Assembly: GCA_020161355.1 (NCBI GenBank)
Contig: JAIUOF010000002.1
Coordinates: forward strand, 62,001-126,000
Origin: Bacteroidota bacterium
GTDB taxonomy: Bacteria > Bacteroidota > Bacteroidia > Cytophagales > Spirosomataceae
Reading direction: 5' to 3'
Length of the DNA: 64,000 bases
Translations under genes and position numbers: made by a program
Notes under the pieces: model-generated
The model's input: only the letters and a program-made list of their open reading frames with translations
The model's database searches: none
What the model was told of the DNA's origin: nothing
Part shown: positions 27,606-37,848 of the stretch, in pieces
How the letters are laid out: every line of letters begins with the position of its first letter
Numbering within the stretch: the stretch's first letter is position 1

Positions 27606-30600
27606 ATGCATAACAGAATACCTGTAAAACTTTTATTCATAATCCTTTTTACCCTGTGCAGGATCCATGCATCGGCTCAAACTCCACTATCTGACAGTAC
27701 CAAAAAGAAAAGTTTAAATTACCTTAATTATTGGAAGGACACTTTTTTGCCCCGATTTAACTATCCTACAAGACCATTTCTTTCGATAACTCCCGATAGT
27801 CTGAAAACCGGTGTATATTATCAGGACAATAAAAACTCATTCTCAATTACCGAACAAACCAAACAGGGATTAAATGTTAAGATTCCTCAGAGTATGAGTT
27901 TTAATGAATATTCCAGTTTACAAAACGCAATGCTGCGTAAAAGCATTTTGAGAGATATCGAAAAAGCTCAGGATGGAAACACCTCTTTTTCCGGAAAAAG
28001 GATAAATCCTTTACTTGAAAAAAACACCATGCTCGACAGGATTTTCGGAGATAAAATTCCGGAATTTATGCCTAATGGTTTTGTACAAGTGGATTTACGG
28101 ATGGGATCCCAATACAACAATAACCCCATGACTGCACTGGCACTACGAAGACAAACGATTTTTGATTTCGACCAGCAAATTTCAATCAACTTCAACAATT
28201 TATTCAAAGGCGTAAATGACCAAAATGCTGCCGGTGAAGACAACACAAACGAAGAAAAATCACCGAAGATTTCAGATCTGACCAATGTCCTGAAAAAAGC
28301 AGGACAGGTAAAAGAGAAAATGAATATTCTGGGCAACTACGATACGAAATCAAATTTTGGACTGGAAAATAAGTTTAAAATAAATTTCAAAAACGACCCT
28401 GAGGATATAATTCAAAAGGTGGAATTGGGCAATGTAACCATGCCCAACCGTAGCCAGCTGATACCCGGAGTACAGAATCTTTTGGGAGCAAAAATCGGAA
28501 TGAAGTTTGGTAGATTAGATGTAACCACCGTTTTTGCTCAGCAAACCAGCCGTACAGAATCCATCGTTTTAAATGGTGGAAACCAAAGCCGGAAGTTTGA
28601 ATTGAGAGTGGATAATTATGACGAAAACCGGCACTTCTTCCTTTCTCAATTTTTCAGAGAAAATTACCAGAAGTCATTGTCGAGGCTACCGATGGTAACC
28701 TCAGGAGTCAGAATCACGCGTATAGAAGTGTACGTAACCAACCGCTCCAACGATGTAAAATCAATGCGAAACCTGATAGGATTGAATGATTTGGGAGAAA
28801 ATAAACCTTACAATGACAAAATCATCCCTAACGCAGCCCCCGTTCAAACCGATAACAAATCGAATAATTTGTACGAAAAACTGGCCGGAAATTCTGACTT
28901 CAGAAGAATTGATAATACTTCTAACATCCTTAAAGCTGACGGCCTAAATAATGGCGACGATTTTGAATTGCTGAGAGGTGCTAAAAAGCTTAATGAAAAG
29001 GAGTTTGAACTTCAACCGGAGCTAGGTTATATTTCCTTATTAACACCTTTAAGAAATGACGAAATTCTTGCGGTATCCTATGAATACACTTATCAGGGTA
29101 AAGCTTATAAAGTAGGTGAACTCACCGAAGACTATGTAAACAAAAAAGAAGATGAGGTAATAATCCTGAAATTATTGAAATCATCAACCATCAGAAACCG
29201 ATTGCAAAATCCGATGTGGAATCTGATGATGAAAAACATTTATTCCCTTTCGCAGGGAAGAATCAATAAAGAAGGGTTTCAGCTACGGATTGTTTACAAA
29301 GACGACAAAACCGGGATGGACACGCCTAACCTTATCGATGGAAGTGACGGCTTAAAAAATAAGCCATTTCTGGAAGTATTGGGAATGGACAAACTCAATT
29401 ACAACAACGATCCATTAAAAGATGGTAATTTTGATTTTGTTGAAAATGTTACCGTTAATACCCAGACAGGCAGGATAATTTTCCCGTTTCTTGAACCTTT
29501 TGGCAGCAGATTGGAGGAAGTTTTTGGAAAAGATGAAGCTTTAAAGCAAAAATATGTCTTCAAAGAACTTTACACTAAAACACTTGTTGATGCACAGCAA
29601 ATAAGTTTGAAAAATAAGTTTTTCCTTTCAGGAAGTGCACAATCGGGTGGTTCGGAAATAAACCTTCCACTCGGGGCAGCAGGTACTTCAGTGAGAGTTT
29701 ATGCAGGTGGTACTGAACTCAAACAAGGTACTGACTACACGGTAGATGCTCAAATGGGGAGGATTTTAATCACCAACCAGAGTATTTTAAGCTCAGGAAG
29801 GCAGATTAGAATTGATTATGAAAAGCCAGATCTTATTGCGGCACAGATTCGCCGGCTTTTTGGACTAAGACTGGATTACACAGTGAGCAGGCATCTTAGA
29901 ATTGGAGCTACGCTCATGGATCTGAGAGAAAACACGCCGGCATCAATAACCAGGACTTCTGTTGGCAACGAACCCGTTAACAATACTATTTGGGGTATTG
30001 ACCTTAATCTCAAAAAGAATTTTTATGGACTTACCAGGGTTTTAGATGCTCTTCCCGGAATACAAACCAAGGAAGTCTCTTCTATAATGCTTACGGCAGA
30101 ATTTGCCCAACTCAGGCCAGGCGTAAACAACAAAAGGGTAAAAGGAAGCTCAATGATTGATGATTTTGAGTTTGCGAGAAATACTTTTGACCTTAGTCGA
30201 CAACCCACCAAATGGAGATTGGGCTCAACTCCGGCAAAAGAATTACAGAGTTTAGATCTGGTTAAAAATCCTTACCAATATAACTTCAAAAGGGCTAAAA
30301 TGTCGGTTTATAGTATTGACATGTCGGTTTACATTGGCGGAGAATTTGGAATCGGAAATGTAATTCCGGACGAAATTAAAAAACAAGTCAACGGCAATAT
30401 CTATGAGAGAAGTTACTCTCCTCAGGATATTTTCCCGGGTAAATCGCGGCAGGTTTTTGCTCAGCAAATGCCAAGTAACATACTCGACATATCTTATTTC
30501 CCGGAAGAACCCGGAATGTACAACTACAACGCGGATCTCACACCCGAAGGTCTTTTGAAAGAACCCGAGAAAAACTTTGGCTCGACCATGAGGGGGCTCA

Positions 30601-33600
30601 CTTTTGATGCCGATTTTGATAATTCCAATATAGAATATTTAGAATTTTGGCTATTGGATCCCTTTGCTGCACCTGTGAGAGATGGCCGGCCTAATGGAAA
30701 TAAAAGGAATGATACTGGGGGTAAAATGTTGATTCACCTTGGAGATGTTTCAGAAGATGTAATTCCTGATTCAAGATTCAATTTTGAAAATGGCATCAGG
30801 GACAGTTCGAGTATTTCGGAACCGGTAAAAACCAAATGGGGACTGGCTCCCCGCTCCCAATTCATTACAGATGCCTTTGATAATCAGGACGCTGTCAGAC
30901 TAAAACAAGATGTTGGGCTGGAGGGGCTTTCCAATGCTGATGAGCAATCTTTCCCGCACATTAGTGAGTATTTAAAGAGCCTTGAAAAAACAGTTACGGA
31001 TAAAGCCGCACTTGAAAAAATAAAAAATGACCCATCAGGTGATGATTTCACCTTCTTTCTGGATTCAAAATTTGGCCAAAATGCAAGTTTCATTGAGAGA
31101 TATAAAAACTATCTCGGTATGGAAGGTAATGCCCCGCCAATCAAAGAATCTACCAATGTAAACCAACAATATGACAATCAAGCTTCTACCAATCTTGCTG
31201 ACAAAGAAGACATCAATCAGGATAATACAATCAATGAAATTGAAGATTATTATGAATACGAGATTGATCTGCAAAAAGACAAATTAAAAGTAGGTGAAGG
31301 TTATATTGTAGATAAGGTGACGGTAGGTGAAGCCAATTGGTATTTATTTAGAATTCCTGTAAGAAAACCTACGCGTAGTTTTCCGGCGGGAAAGGAAGGC
31401 TTTAAATCAATACGTTTTGCAAGATTGGTAACAACCGGCTGGAAACAGCCCGTGGTTCTTCGTTTTGCAAGTTTTCAACTGGTTTCAAATCAATACAGGA
31501 TTTATACCAACAGCCTCACCGATAAAGGTGAAATGGAGATTCCGGAAACAGATAATTCGGTGATTTTTAAGACCGCTTCTGTAAATGTTGAAGAAAATGG
31601 ATGCCCTCAAACAGGAGATTGTAACATAAAAGAGGGCGTAATTCCCTACGTAGTACCTCCGGGGTTTGTTAGAGATCGTGATTTTTCTCAGCAAACATTA
31701 TTCTACATGAATGAACAGTCTTTGAGTTTGTCAGTCGAAAACTTGAAGGGTGGACAAAGCAGGGCTATTTTCAAAAATACCAAACTGGATTTGAACATGT
31801 ATAAACGCATCAAGATGTTTGCTCATGCTCAAAGCAAAAACAATGATGTAAATCAAGCCGGGGCATTTTTGAGAATAGGAACAGATTTGAAGAATAATTA
31901 CTACGAAATCGAAATCCCTAGCCTAAAAATAACCGCTAATACCGCTAAAACACCTCAGGAAATTTGGCCTAATGAAAATGAATTTGATGTTCCATTGGAT
32001 ATTTTGAGAAAATTAAAACTCGAAAGAAACCGAAATGGAATAAAAATGAATGAAGTCTATGGTAAACTGGAGGACGTTGCCGGAACGGTGTCGGGAGCAC
32101 TGACCGACATTGAAGAAAATACAAGTAGAAAATACATTTTAAGGGTAAAGGGTAACCCGGATCTGAGTAATGTGTTGGTGATGATGATTGGTATTAAAAA
32201 CAATGATACCACCAACGTCAATATAGGCAGGGACTTTACCGCTTGGTTTGACGAGTTAAGGGCCTTTGGTTTCGATCAGGAATCAGGTGAAGCAGGCGTG
32301 ATGTCAGCGGATATAAAATTAGCCGATATCGGAACTGTAATGGTAAACGGCAACTTCAGAAATTATGGATTTGGAGGTGTACAAGACCGAATTTCAAGCC
32401 GTTCTAGAGATTTATCACAAGGTTTTGGGGTTGCGACCAACCTTGATGTGGACAAATTTTTCCCTATGAAATGGGGACTTTCAATTCCGCTGTTTTTAAA
32501 TTATGACCAGCAAATCGTTAAACCTACCTTCAACCCACTTGATCCGGATATTCGCTTAACTGATGCATTGCTCAGTCCCTATGCTTTTCAGCAAAATCTA
32601 ACCGAGGCTATGGTTGAGGAGAGAAATATTAACAAAGGTTTCAATTTTACTAATGTCAGGAAGATTAAAACCAATCCGGGTGCCAAAGGACATTTTTATG
32701 ATCTCTCCAATTTCACTTTTTCTTATGCCCAAAACCAGATTTTAAGGTCCAGTGTTCTGCTTGATAGTATGTTACAAACCCAAAACAGACTGGGTATTTC
32801 TTACCAATACCAGCCAAAAGGTTTTACATGGCAGCCTTTCAAAAAAGCTAAAAACATGGACAGGCCATTCCTGAAAAATATTAAGGAATTTAATCTCTCT
32901 CCAATACCTAATCTCATAGCTATCAGGACCGACTATGACAGAAGCTATTTTTACAGCAAATACCGAAACGACAGTCTTACTACTTTTGGAAGTACTCCAA
33001 ATATTATTAAATACTTTTTAGGCAACCGGTATTATGATGCCCAGTGGAACCTCACCAAGTCGATTGTAATGTCATACAATGCACAAATGACTTCCATTCA
33101 GGACGACATTGATTCTATCACTAATGACCGCATTTCATTTTTATCCGGATTAAAAACTCTGGGCAGGGCTAAAAATTATACCCAAAAAATGCAGCTTACA
33201 TACAAGCTACCTTTTGATAAGTTCTTCCTGCTGGATTGGATGAGAGTTGACAGCAGATTTAATAATAACTATGGCTATACGGCAGGTTCTTTCCAAATCA
33301 AAGATTCGGATGGTTATGCCTTCGGAAATATGCTTGAAAACGGCCGGGAAATAGCATTTAATGGTCAGGTAGATTTGGTGAAATTGTATAACAAAATTAA
33401 ATTTCTGAAACTCGCCAACTCACCTACTCCACCCAAACAAAGATATACCCGATCACCAGGCGATGATGAACCTTACAAACAACCTACGGGAAGTGCTACC
33501 AAAAGTTTGACAAGACTATTAATGACAGTAAGAGGGATAAATTTCAATTATTCATTATTTGAAACTACCCTATTACCGGGCTTTTTACATTCCCCCAACA

Positions 33601-34928
33601 TTTTTGGGATGGATAGCCGCAATAATTATGCACCGGGATTTGACTTTGTAATGGGAAGTCAAAAGAGAGATATAAATCAGATTGCAGCTAAAAATAAATG
33701 GCTTTCGGAAAGTATATCCCAAAATAATCCATTTACCCAAACAAGAGGGGTAAAGTTTGACTATGCTACTAATTTAGAACCATGGAAAGGCTTCAGAATG
33801 CAGATTAAAGGAAACCTGACCCGGGGAGACAGCTATCAGGAGATGTATCGCCCTGAGACTGTTGGTGGAGCTCATGTCACGCTTAATCCTGTAAGAAATG
33901 GCAGTTTCAGTATGTCTTTCTGGTCATTTAAGACAGGATTTATTAAAATGAGCAATGACTCTGCCACCATGTATAAATATGAGATTTTTGACAGAATGGT
34001 TGCCAATCGTCAGAAAGTAATGGACAGACTAAATGGTATTCAGGGAACTGAAGGTACGGGTAAGTATGACCTCAATTCTCAGGATGTATTAATTCCGGCG
34101 TTTTTTGCGGCGTATAGTGGTCAATCTCTTGACAAAATTTTTGAAAAATCAATCAAAAAGGGTGGAAAAACTTTCAATCCGTTTTTGGCTTTTCCGATGC
34201 CAAACTGGAGAATAGATTATGCCGGCCTTGAAAAACTGCCATTATTTAAAAGATTATTCAACTCAATTACGCTCAGCCATCAGTATATTTCAACTTATAG
34301 TGTAGGCAATTTTACATCTTCTCTTGAATACGGTAGTCAGATGCTTAATCTTATGATTAGAAACTATCCGTTAGGAAATAAAACTGTAACATCTTACTTA
34401 CCAGGTGATACCCCACTCTATGCTCCAACTTTCATAATGAGCACTATTCAGATGGAGGAAAGATTTTCACCATTTTTGGGAATCAATTTTACCACTAAAA
34501 AAAGTATAACCGGCTCTTTTAACTGGAACAAAGAGCGTAGAGCTGCGTTAAATCTTTCAAACGCTCAGGTGGCCGAATATAACAGTAACGATTTCGTGTT
34601 TGGCATTGGTTTTAAGAAAAACAACGTAAAGCTACCCATGAGAGGAAAAGATGGTAATTACGTAGTTTTGAAAAACGACCTGAACGTAAAAATTGACATT
34701 ACTAGCCGTGACATAAAAGGTTTACAAAGAAGACTTGACGGAGATGTGGTTCCGATTCAGGGTAATTTCAATTTACAGATCAGGCCTCAAATGCAATATC
34801 AAATCAATAAAAAAATCAATATGGGGATGTATTGGGAGCGGATGGTCAATACGCCATTTACGTCTTTATCCTATCAAAGAAGTCATTCTATTTTTGGTAT
34901 AAATGCCAAGTTTAATTTGGGTGATTAA
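27606..34928 (+). CDS. sprA: SprA/Sov, type 9 secretion outer-membrane translocon
   Basis: Giant outer-membrane beta-barrel through which T9SS cargo passes; in gliding species it is also needed for motility. The 2440-residue frame is uninterrupted and of the expected size for SprA. Signal peptide about 1-25 (ends in HASAQ). The sequence is rich in alternating hydrophobic/polar strands, with family landmarks such as LLGAKIGMKFGRLDVTTVFAQQ (about 295), the GSSMIDDFEFARNTFDLSRQPTKW plug-side segment (about 840) and WFDELRAFGFDQESG (about 1545), and ends in a barrel strand (FGINAKFNLGD). No other T9SS core gene (porV, gldKLMN, sprE, sprT) lies in the window. Preceded by ruvA; a bidirectional terminator follows. 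Confidence 0.96.
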   Translation: MHNRIPVKLLFIILFTLCRIHASAQTPLSDSTKKKSLNYLNYWKDTFLPRFNYPTRPFLSITPDSLKTGVYYQDNKNSFSITEQTKQGLNVKIPQSMSFNEYSSLQNAMLRKSILRDIEKAQDGNTSFSGKRINPLLEKNTMLDRIFGDKIPEFMPNGFVQVDLRMGSQYNNNPMTALALRRQTIFDFDQQISINFNNLFKGVNDQNAAGEDNTNEEKSPKISDLTNVLKKAGQVKEKMNILGNYDTKSNFGLENKFKINFKNDPEDIIQKVELGNVTMPNRSQLIPGVQNLLGAKIGMKFGRLDVTTVFAQQTSRTESIVLNGGNQSRKFELRVDNYDENRHFFLSQFFRENYQKSLSRLPMVTSGVRITRIEVYVTNRSNDVKSMRNLIGLNDLGENKPYNDKIIPNAAPVQTDNKSNNLYEKLAGNSDFRRIDNTSNILKADGLNNGDDFELLRGAKKLNEKEFELQPELGYISLLTPLRNDEILAVSYEYTYQGKAYKVGELTEDYVNKKEDEVIILKLLKSSTIRNRLQNPMWNLMMKNIYSLSQGRINKEGFQLRIVYKDDKTGMDTPNLIDGSDGLKNKPFLEVLGMDKLNYNNDPLKDGNFDFVENVTVNTQTGRIIFPFLEPFGSRLEEVFGKDEALKQKYVFKELYTKTLVDAQQISLKNKFFLSGSAQSGGSEINLPLGAAGTSVRVYAGGTELKQGTDYTVDAQMGRILITNQSILSSGRQIRIDYEKPDLIAAQIRRLFGLRLDYTVSRHLRIGATLMDLRENTPASITRTSVGNEPVNNTIWGIDLNLKKNFYGLTRVLDALPGIQTKEVSSIMLTAEFAQLRPGVNNKRVKGSSMIDDFEFARNTFDLSRQPTKWRLGSTPAKELQSLDLVKNPYQYNFKRAKMSVYSIDMSVYIGGEFGIGNVIPDEIKKQVNGNIYERSYSPQDIFPGKSRQVFAQQMPSNILDISYFPEEPGMYNYNADLTPEGLLKEPEKNFGSTMRGLTFDADFDNSNIEYLEFWLLDPFAAPVRDGRPNGNKRNDTGGKMLIHLGDVSEDVIPDSRFNFENGIRDSSSISEPVKTKWGLAPRSQFITDAFDNQDAVRLKQDVGLEGLSNADEQSFPHISEYLKSLEKTVTDKAALEKIKNDPSGDDFTFFLDSKFGQNASFIERYKNYLGMEGNAPPIKESTNVNQQYDNQASTNLADKEDINQDNTINEIEDYYEYEIDLQKDKLKVGEGYIVDKVTVGEANWYLFRIPVRKPTRSFPAGKEGFKSIRFARLVTTGWKQPVVLRFASFQLVSNQYRIYTNSLTDKGEMEIPETDNSVIFKTASVNVEENGCPQTGDCNIKEGVIPYVVPPGFVRDRDFSQQTLFYMNEQSLSLSVENLKGGQSRAIFKNTKLDLNMYKRIKMFAHAQSKNNDVNQAGAFLRIGTDLKNNYYEIEIPSLKITANTAKTPQEIWPNENEFDVPLDILRKLKLERNRNGIKMNEVYGKLEDVAGTVSGALTDIEENTSRKYILRVKGNPDLSNVLVMMIGIKNNDTTNVNIGRDFTAWFDELRAFGFDQESGEAGVMSADIKLADIGTVMVNGNFRNYGFGGVQDRISSRSRDLSQGFGVATNLDVDKFFPMKWGLSIPLFLNYDQQIVKPTFNPLDPDIRLTDALLSPYAFQQNLTEAMVEERNINKGFNFTNVRKIKTNPGAKGHFYDLSNFTFSYAQNQILRSSVLLDSMLQTQNRLGISYQYQPKGFTWQPFKKAKNMDRPFLKNIKEFNLSPIPNLIAIRTDYDRSYFYSKYRNDSLTTFGSTPNIIKYFLGNRYYDAQWNLTKSIVMSYNAQMTSIQDDIDSITNDRISFLSGLKTLGRAKNYTQKMQLTYKLPFDKFFLLDWMRVDSRFNNNYGYTAGSFQIKDSDGYAFGNMLENGREIAFNGQVDLVKLYNKIKFLKLANSPTPPKQRYTRSPGDDEPYKQPTGSATKSLTRLLMTVRGINFNYSLFETTLLPGFLHSPNIFGMDSRNNYAPGFDFVMGSQKRDINQIAAKNKWLSESISQNNPFTQTRGVKFDYATNLEPWKGFRMQIKGNLTRGDSYQEMYRPETVGGAHVTLNPVRNGSFSMSFWSFKTGFIKMSNDSATMYKYEIFDRMVANRQKVMDRLNGIQGTEGTGKYDLNSQDVLIPAFFAAYSGQSLDKIFEKSIKKGGKTFNPFLAFPMPNWRIDYAGLEKLPLFKRLFNSITLSHQYISTYSVGNFTSSLEYGSQMLNLMIRNYPLGNKTVTSYLPGDTPLYAPTFIMSTIQMEERFSPFLGINFTTKKSITGSFNWNKERRAALNLSNAQVAEYNSNDFVFGIGFKKNNVKLPMRGKDGNYVVLKNDLNVKIDITSRDIKGLQRRLDGDVVPIQGNFNLQIRPQMQYQINKKINMGMYWERMVNTPFTSLSYQRSHSIFGINAKFNLGD

Positions 34929-34953
34929 GATTTAATTTCCAGATAAAAAAAAG

Positions 34954-35008
34954 AATGTCAGAGTCTCAAAGGTCAAAAGCATTTTTTTGACCCTATTGCT
35001 CTGACATT
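34954..35008. terminator. Nested bidirectional terminator between sprA and the TonB receptor gene
   Basis: Outer stem AATGTCAGAG / CTCTGACATT (10 bp) encloses inner stem GGTCAAAA / TTTTGACC (34971-34978 / 34985-34992). A run of A precedes and T/A follows, so it can act on both convergent transcripts. Confidence 0.75.
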
Positions 35009-35031
35009 TAAAATTTATTGAGATACAAATT

Positions 35032-37491
35032 TTATTGATTCTGGCTCCCTGCTCTTTGTTTAAGGTCGTCAGTGGCAGTACCTCTTCTTCTTGACGCCTT
35101 CACATTTTGATTTCCAAAGTTATAGCTAAAAGTTAATGATACTCTTCGGCTCGTCCAACGGTTGCTTACCTTCAGGTCCACATTTTGGTATTTTACATAT
35201 CCATTAAAAAACGAGGTTAAGAACAAATCATTCACATTGAATTTCAATTTTCCTTTTCCTTCAAAAATTGTCTTTTGAACACCTCCATTTACAGCATACT
35301 GAGCTTTATCGGTTCTGATTATACCCATAACTTGCGGTGAGTTATACCACATATTAGCTTCAGCAGACCAGCCTTTTTTAAGACTAAAAGTACTGGAAGT
35401 GTAGAAGTTATAAGCCAGCTGACCCACATCAAGTTTGCCTCCGCTCACATCGCTATCTCTAAACCTTGCATAATATAGATTAAAATTATTCTGCATATTC
35501 CACCATTTCGTAACCGGAATCGGGAAACTGAGATTGGCTGAATAGTTTTCTACATTCTCAAGATTTGTAGAAGTTTGATAGGTCACTTTGCTCTTGTCGT
35601 CTTGTTCCAAAACATCAAACATATTGTCTTTGATATGAGCATAGCCCAGAGACAATGATACAGAGCCTTTATAGGTATAAGCCAGCTCCAGGTTATCTGT
35701 AAACTGTGGTTTCAAAAATTCATTTCCTCTTTGAAATGTATATGGATCAAGGAAAAATAAGAACGGATTTAACTGCTGGTAATTGGGTCTGCCGATCCTG
35801 CGGCTATAAGAATACCGCATACTATGATTTTTGGTCAATTGTTGATTAAGGAAGAAAGTCGGGAAAATACTCAGGTAGCTTCTGGGAACAACCTTATTCA
35901 AAGTCTTCGAATTCCCCTCCGAATTGGTATATTCTGCCCTCAAACCAGATTGAATACCTACTTTTTTCCACTGTTTCCCCCAATTTATATAAGCAGCATT
36001 CACAAATTCTTTATATACAAAATGATTGGTTTTCCCCAGATCCGGCGACCAGACATTTTCCTGAAATTGATCAAATCTGAAATCATTATCGGTTTTAACA
36101 AAACTGGATTTCGCTCCAAACTCTACTTTGGATTTATCCTCCATTGGTAATGTAAAATCAAATTTTGCCGCAAAAATATCAATATCAGAAGGTGTACTGT
36201 TTCTTTGAATTAAAGCAGAAGTTTCATTTTGATTAGCATCATAATAACGGGTATCAAATGATTGAAAAGAATAATTCCTGAATCCACTATAGTCGGCATC
36301 TATCGTATATTCTTTCCCTTTTTTAGTTAGTGCTTTTTTCAAATTAAAATTTCCGGTATAATTCCAATTGTCATTATCCATTTCAGAAATCGGCACTAAG
36401 GAAGAATTTATGTTTTCATTGTTTTTGGTTTCTGCGATTCGGGTCAAACCTGTGGAGTTCATACCTCCATTCCAATTATTTGCATCAAACATCCAACCCA
36501 AAGTAGTGCTTTCGTTGGCGAAATAATCTGCTCCCAACTTTATTGCTGAATAAATCCCGCTACCATTTCTTTGCGATTGTTGTGTAAACCGGGAATTTAA
36601 ACCCTCAAAATCAACTACTCTTGAAAGATTATTGTCACTGTAAAACGCATTTCGGTTTAGGGTACCGTTGCCATACACATTCCATTTTTTGTTTCGGTGA
36701 TTTAGCGAAACTGAACCTGAGCCCCTGTATAAATCGCTTGTACTGTTTGGGATAAAAGCATCGCCAGCAGTGACCGATACTGTCCCATTGGTACCAAATG
36801 CTTTATTTTTTTTCAATTTAATATTTATGATACCTGAATTCCCCGAAGCGTCATATTTCGATGAAGGATTGGTAATAATTTCAATACTTTCGATCTGATC
36901 CGAAGTCATATTGCCCAGCATTTGCACCAAAGCTTCATTTGAAAGGTAATTTCTTCTCCCGTCAATCATCACCAAAACACCATTTTTGTTTTTAAGTTTC
37001 AGATCATTATTCTGACGATCGACAATCACCCCGGGAGCTTTCTCCAGTACTTCCAAGGCGGTATTCCCACTAGCCACAATACTATTTTCAACGTTCACGA
37101 CTGTTCTGTCAATTTGCTGCTCAATAAATGGTTTTTTGGCAACAACTTTCAATTCTTTTAAAACCGTAGTATTAAGTGCCATTTTTATTGAAGAAATTGA
37201 AAATACCGGAGATTCATCGCTTATAACAAAGGCAGGGCTATAAAAATCCTGATACCCAACCATAGAAATCCTGAGCTTAAAACTTCCGTCTTTTGCATCT
37301 TTAAATTCGAAGTTACCTCCGACATCACTTGTCAAAGCTTTAAACAATGTTGAATCTTTAGATTTTAAGAGGAGCACGTTGGCAAATGGCAGCGGCTGGT
37401 CATTCTCATCAAGCAAAGAGCCTTTGATGGTTTTGGATTGTTGGGAAAAGGAAAAGAAGGGTATAAATACCAAAAATAGTAGTTTTTTCAT
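35032..37491 (-). CDS. TonB-dependent receptor-like outer-membrane beta-barrel protein
   Basis: Outer-membrane protein of 819 residues. Signal peptide about 1-16; a carboxypeptidase-regulatory-like domain (TIKGSLLDENDQPLPFANVLL, about 21-105); a plug domain with VVNVENSIVASGNTALEVLEKAPGVIVD and VLVMIDGRRNYLSNEALVQML (about 130-200) and IESIEIITNPSSKYDASGNSGIINIKL; then a beta-barrel of the OMP_b-brl_3 type ending in RVSLTFSYNFGNQ before a basic tail. This is the common Bacteroidota receptor without SusD partner; the barrel type often occurs in metal or peptide uptake and stress-linked systems. No adjacent substrate gene, so cargo is unknown. Single gene with a 357-base upstream gap. Confidence 0.9.
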   Translation of the reverse strand: MKKLLFLVFIPFFSFSQQSKTIKGSLLDENDQPLPFANVLLLKSKDSTLFKALTSDVGGNFEFKDAKDGSFKLRISMVGYQDFYSPAFVISDESPVFSISSIKMALNTTVLKELKVVAKKPFIEQQIDRTVVNVENSIVASGNTALEVLEKAPGVIVDRQNNDLKLKNKNGVLVMIDGRRNYLSNEALVQMLGNMTSDQIESIEIITNPSSKYDASGNSGIINIKLKKNKAFGTNGTVSVTAGDAFIPNSTSDLYRGSGSVSLNHRNKKWNVYGNGTLNRNAFYSDNNLSRVVDFEGLNSRFTQQSQRNGSGIYSAIKLGADYFANESTTLGWMFDANNWNGGMNSTGLTRIAETKNNENINSSLVPISEMDNDNWNYTGNFNLKKALTKKGKEYTIDADYSGFRNYSFQSFDTRYYDANQNETSALIQRNSTPSDIDIFAAKFDFTLPMEDKSKVEFGAKSSFVKTDNDFRFDQFQENVWSPDLGKTNHFVYKEFVNAAYINWGKQWKKVGIQSGLRAEYTNSEGNSKTLNKVVPRSYLSIFPTFFLNQQLTKNHSMRYSYSRRIGRPNYQQLNPFLFFLDPYTFQRGNEFLKPQFTDNLELAYTYKGSVSLSLGYAHIKDNMFDVLEQDDKSKVTYQTSTNLENVENYSANLSFPIPVTKWWNMQNNFNLYYARFRDSDVSGGKLDVGQLAYNFYTSSTFSLKKGWSAEANMWYNSPQVMGIIRTDKAQYAVNGGVQKTIFEGKGKLKFNVNDLFLTSFFNGYVKYQNVDLKVSNRWTSRRVSLTFSYNFGNQNVKASRRRGTATDDLKQRAGSQNQ

Positions 37492-37848
37492 TTCTGAAAA
37501 TCAATTAAAATTTAAGTAATAGCTTTTATTTGGATGTAAAATTAGTTTTGAATTTTTACCAAAATAATCCATTATGACAAGAGGAAATTTTCGTTGTCTG
37601 TCGGTTCAGAAGAGGTGTTTTGTGTTTTTTTTAGATTAATCTTAATATAAAATTTTCTTAAAAAGCTGCTGTATGAATATGGTATTTTCGAAGTGAATTT
37701 GAAAAGTAATAGATTAAATATTAAAAATAAATTTACATTCAAAGTTCTTCGCTGTGTTAAGGGGAAAGTGAAAATTTTATTAATTTCTTTAAGCAAAAAA
37801 GGAACACCTTCCGGTATTCCTTTTCAAAATATCTCTATTTGTAATAAA
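37492..37848. other. AT-rich gap upstream of the TonB receptor gene
   Basis: No gene I can support. It contains the terminator of the PD40 gene (37797-37824) and the leader of the TonB-receptor gene, where the minus strand shows only a weak -7-like TAATTTTA. Two short frames (minus 37572-37796, plus 37693-37875) have low-complexity AT-driven codons and no start context; I take them as chance. Confidence 0.55.
37797..37824 (-). terminator. Intrinsic terminator of the PD40 gene
   Basis: Stem AAAAGGAA / TTCCTTTT extended past one mismatch by ACC / GGT, loop of 4; on the minus strand it ends in TTTTTT and follows the PD40 stop by 24 bases. Confidence 0.78.

Noticed and set aside
27968..28336. 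122-codon minus-strand frame inside sprA
   Set aside because: Antisense to SprA coding sequence; composition reflects reverse-strand codons.
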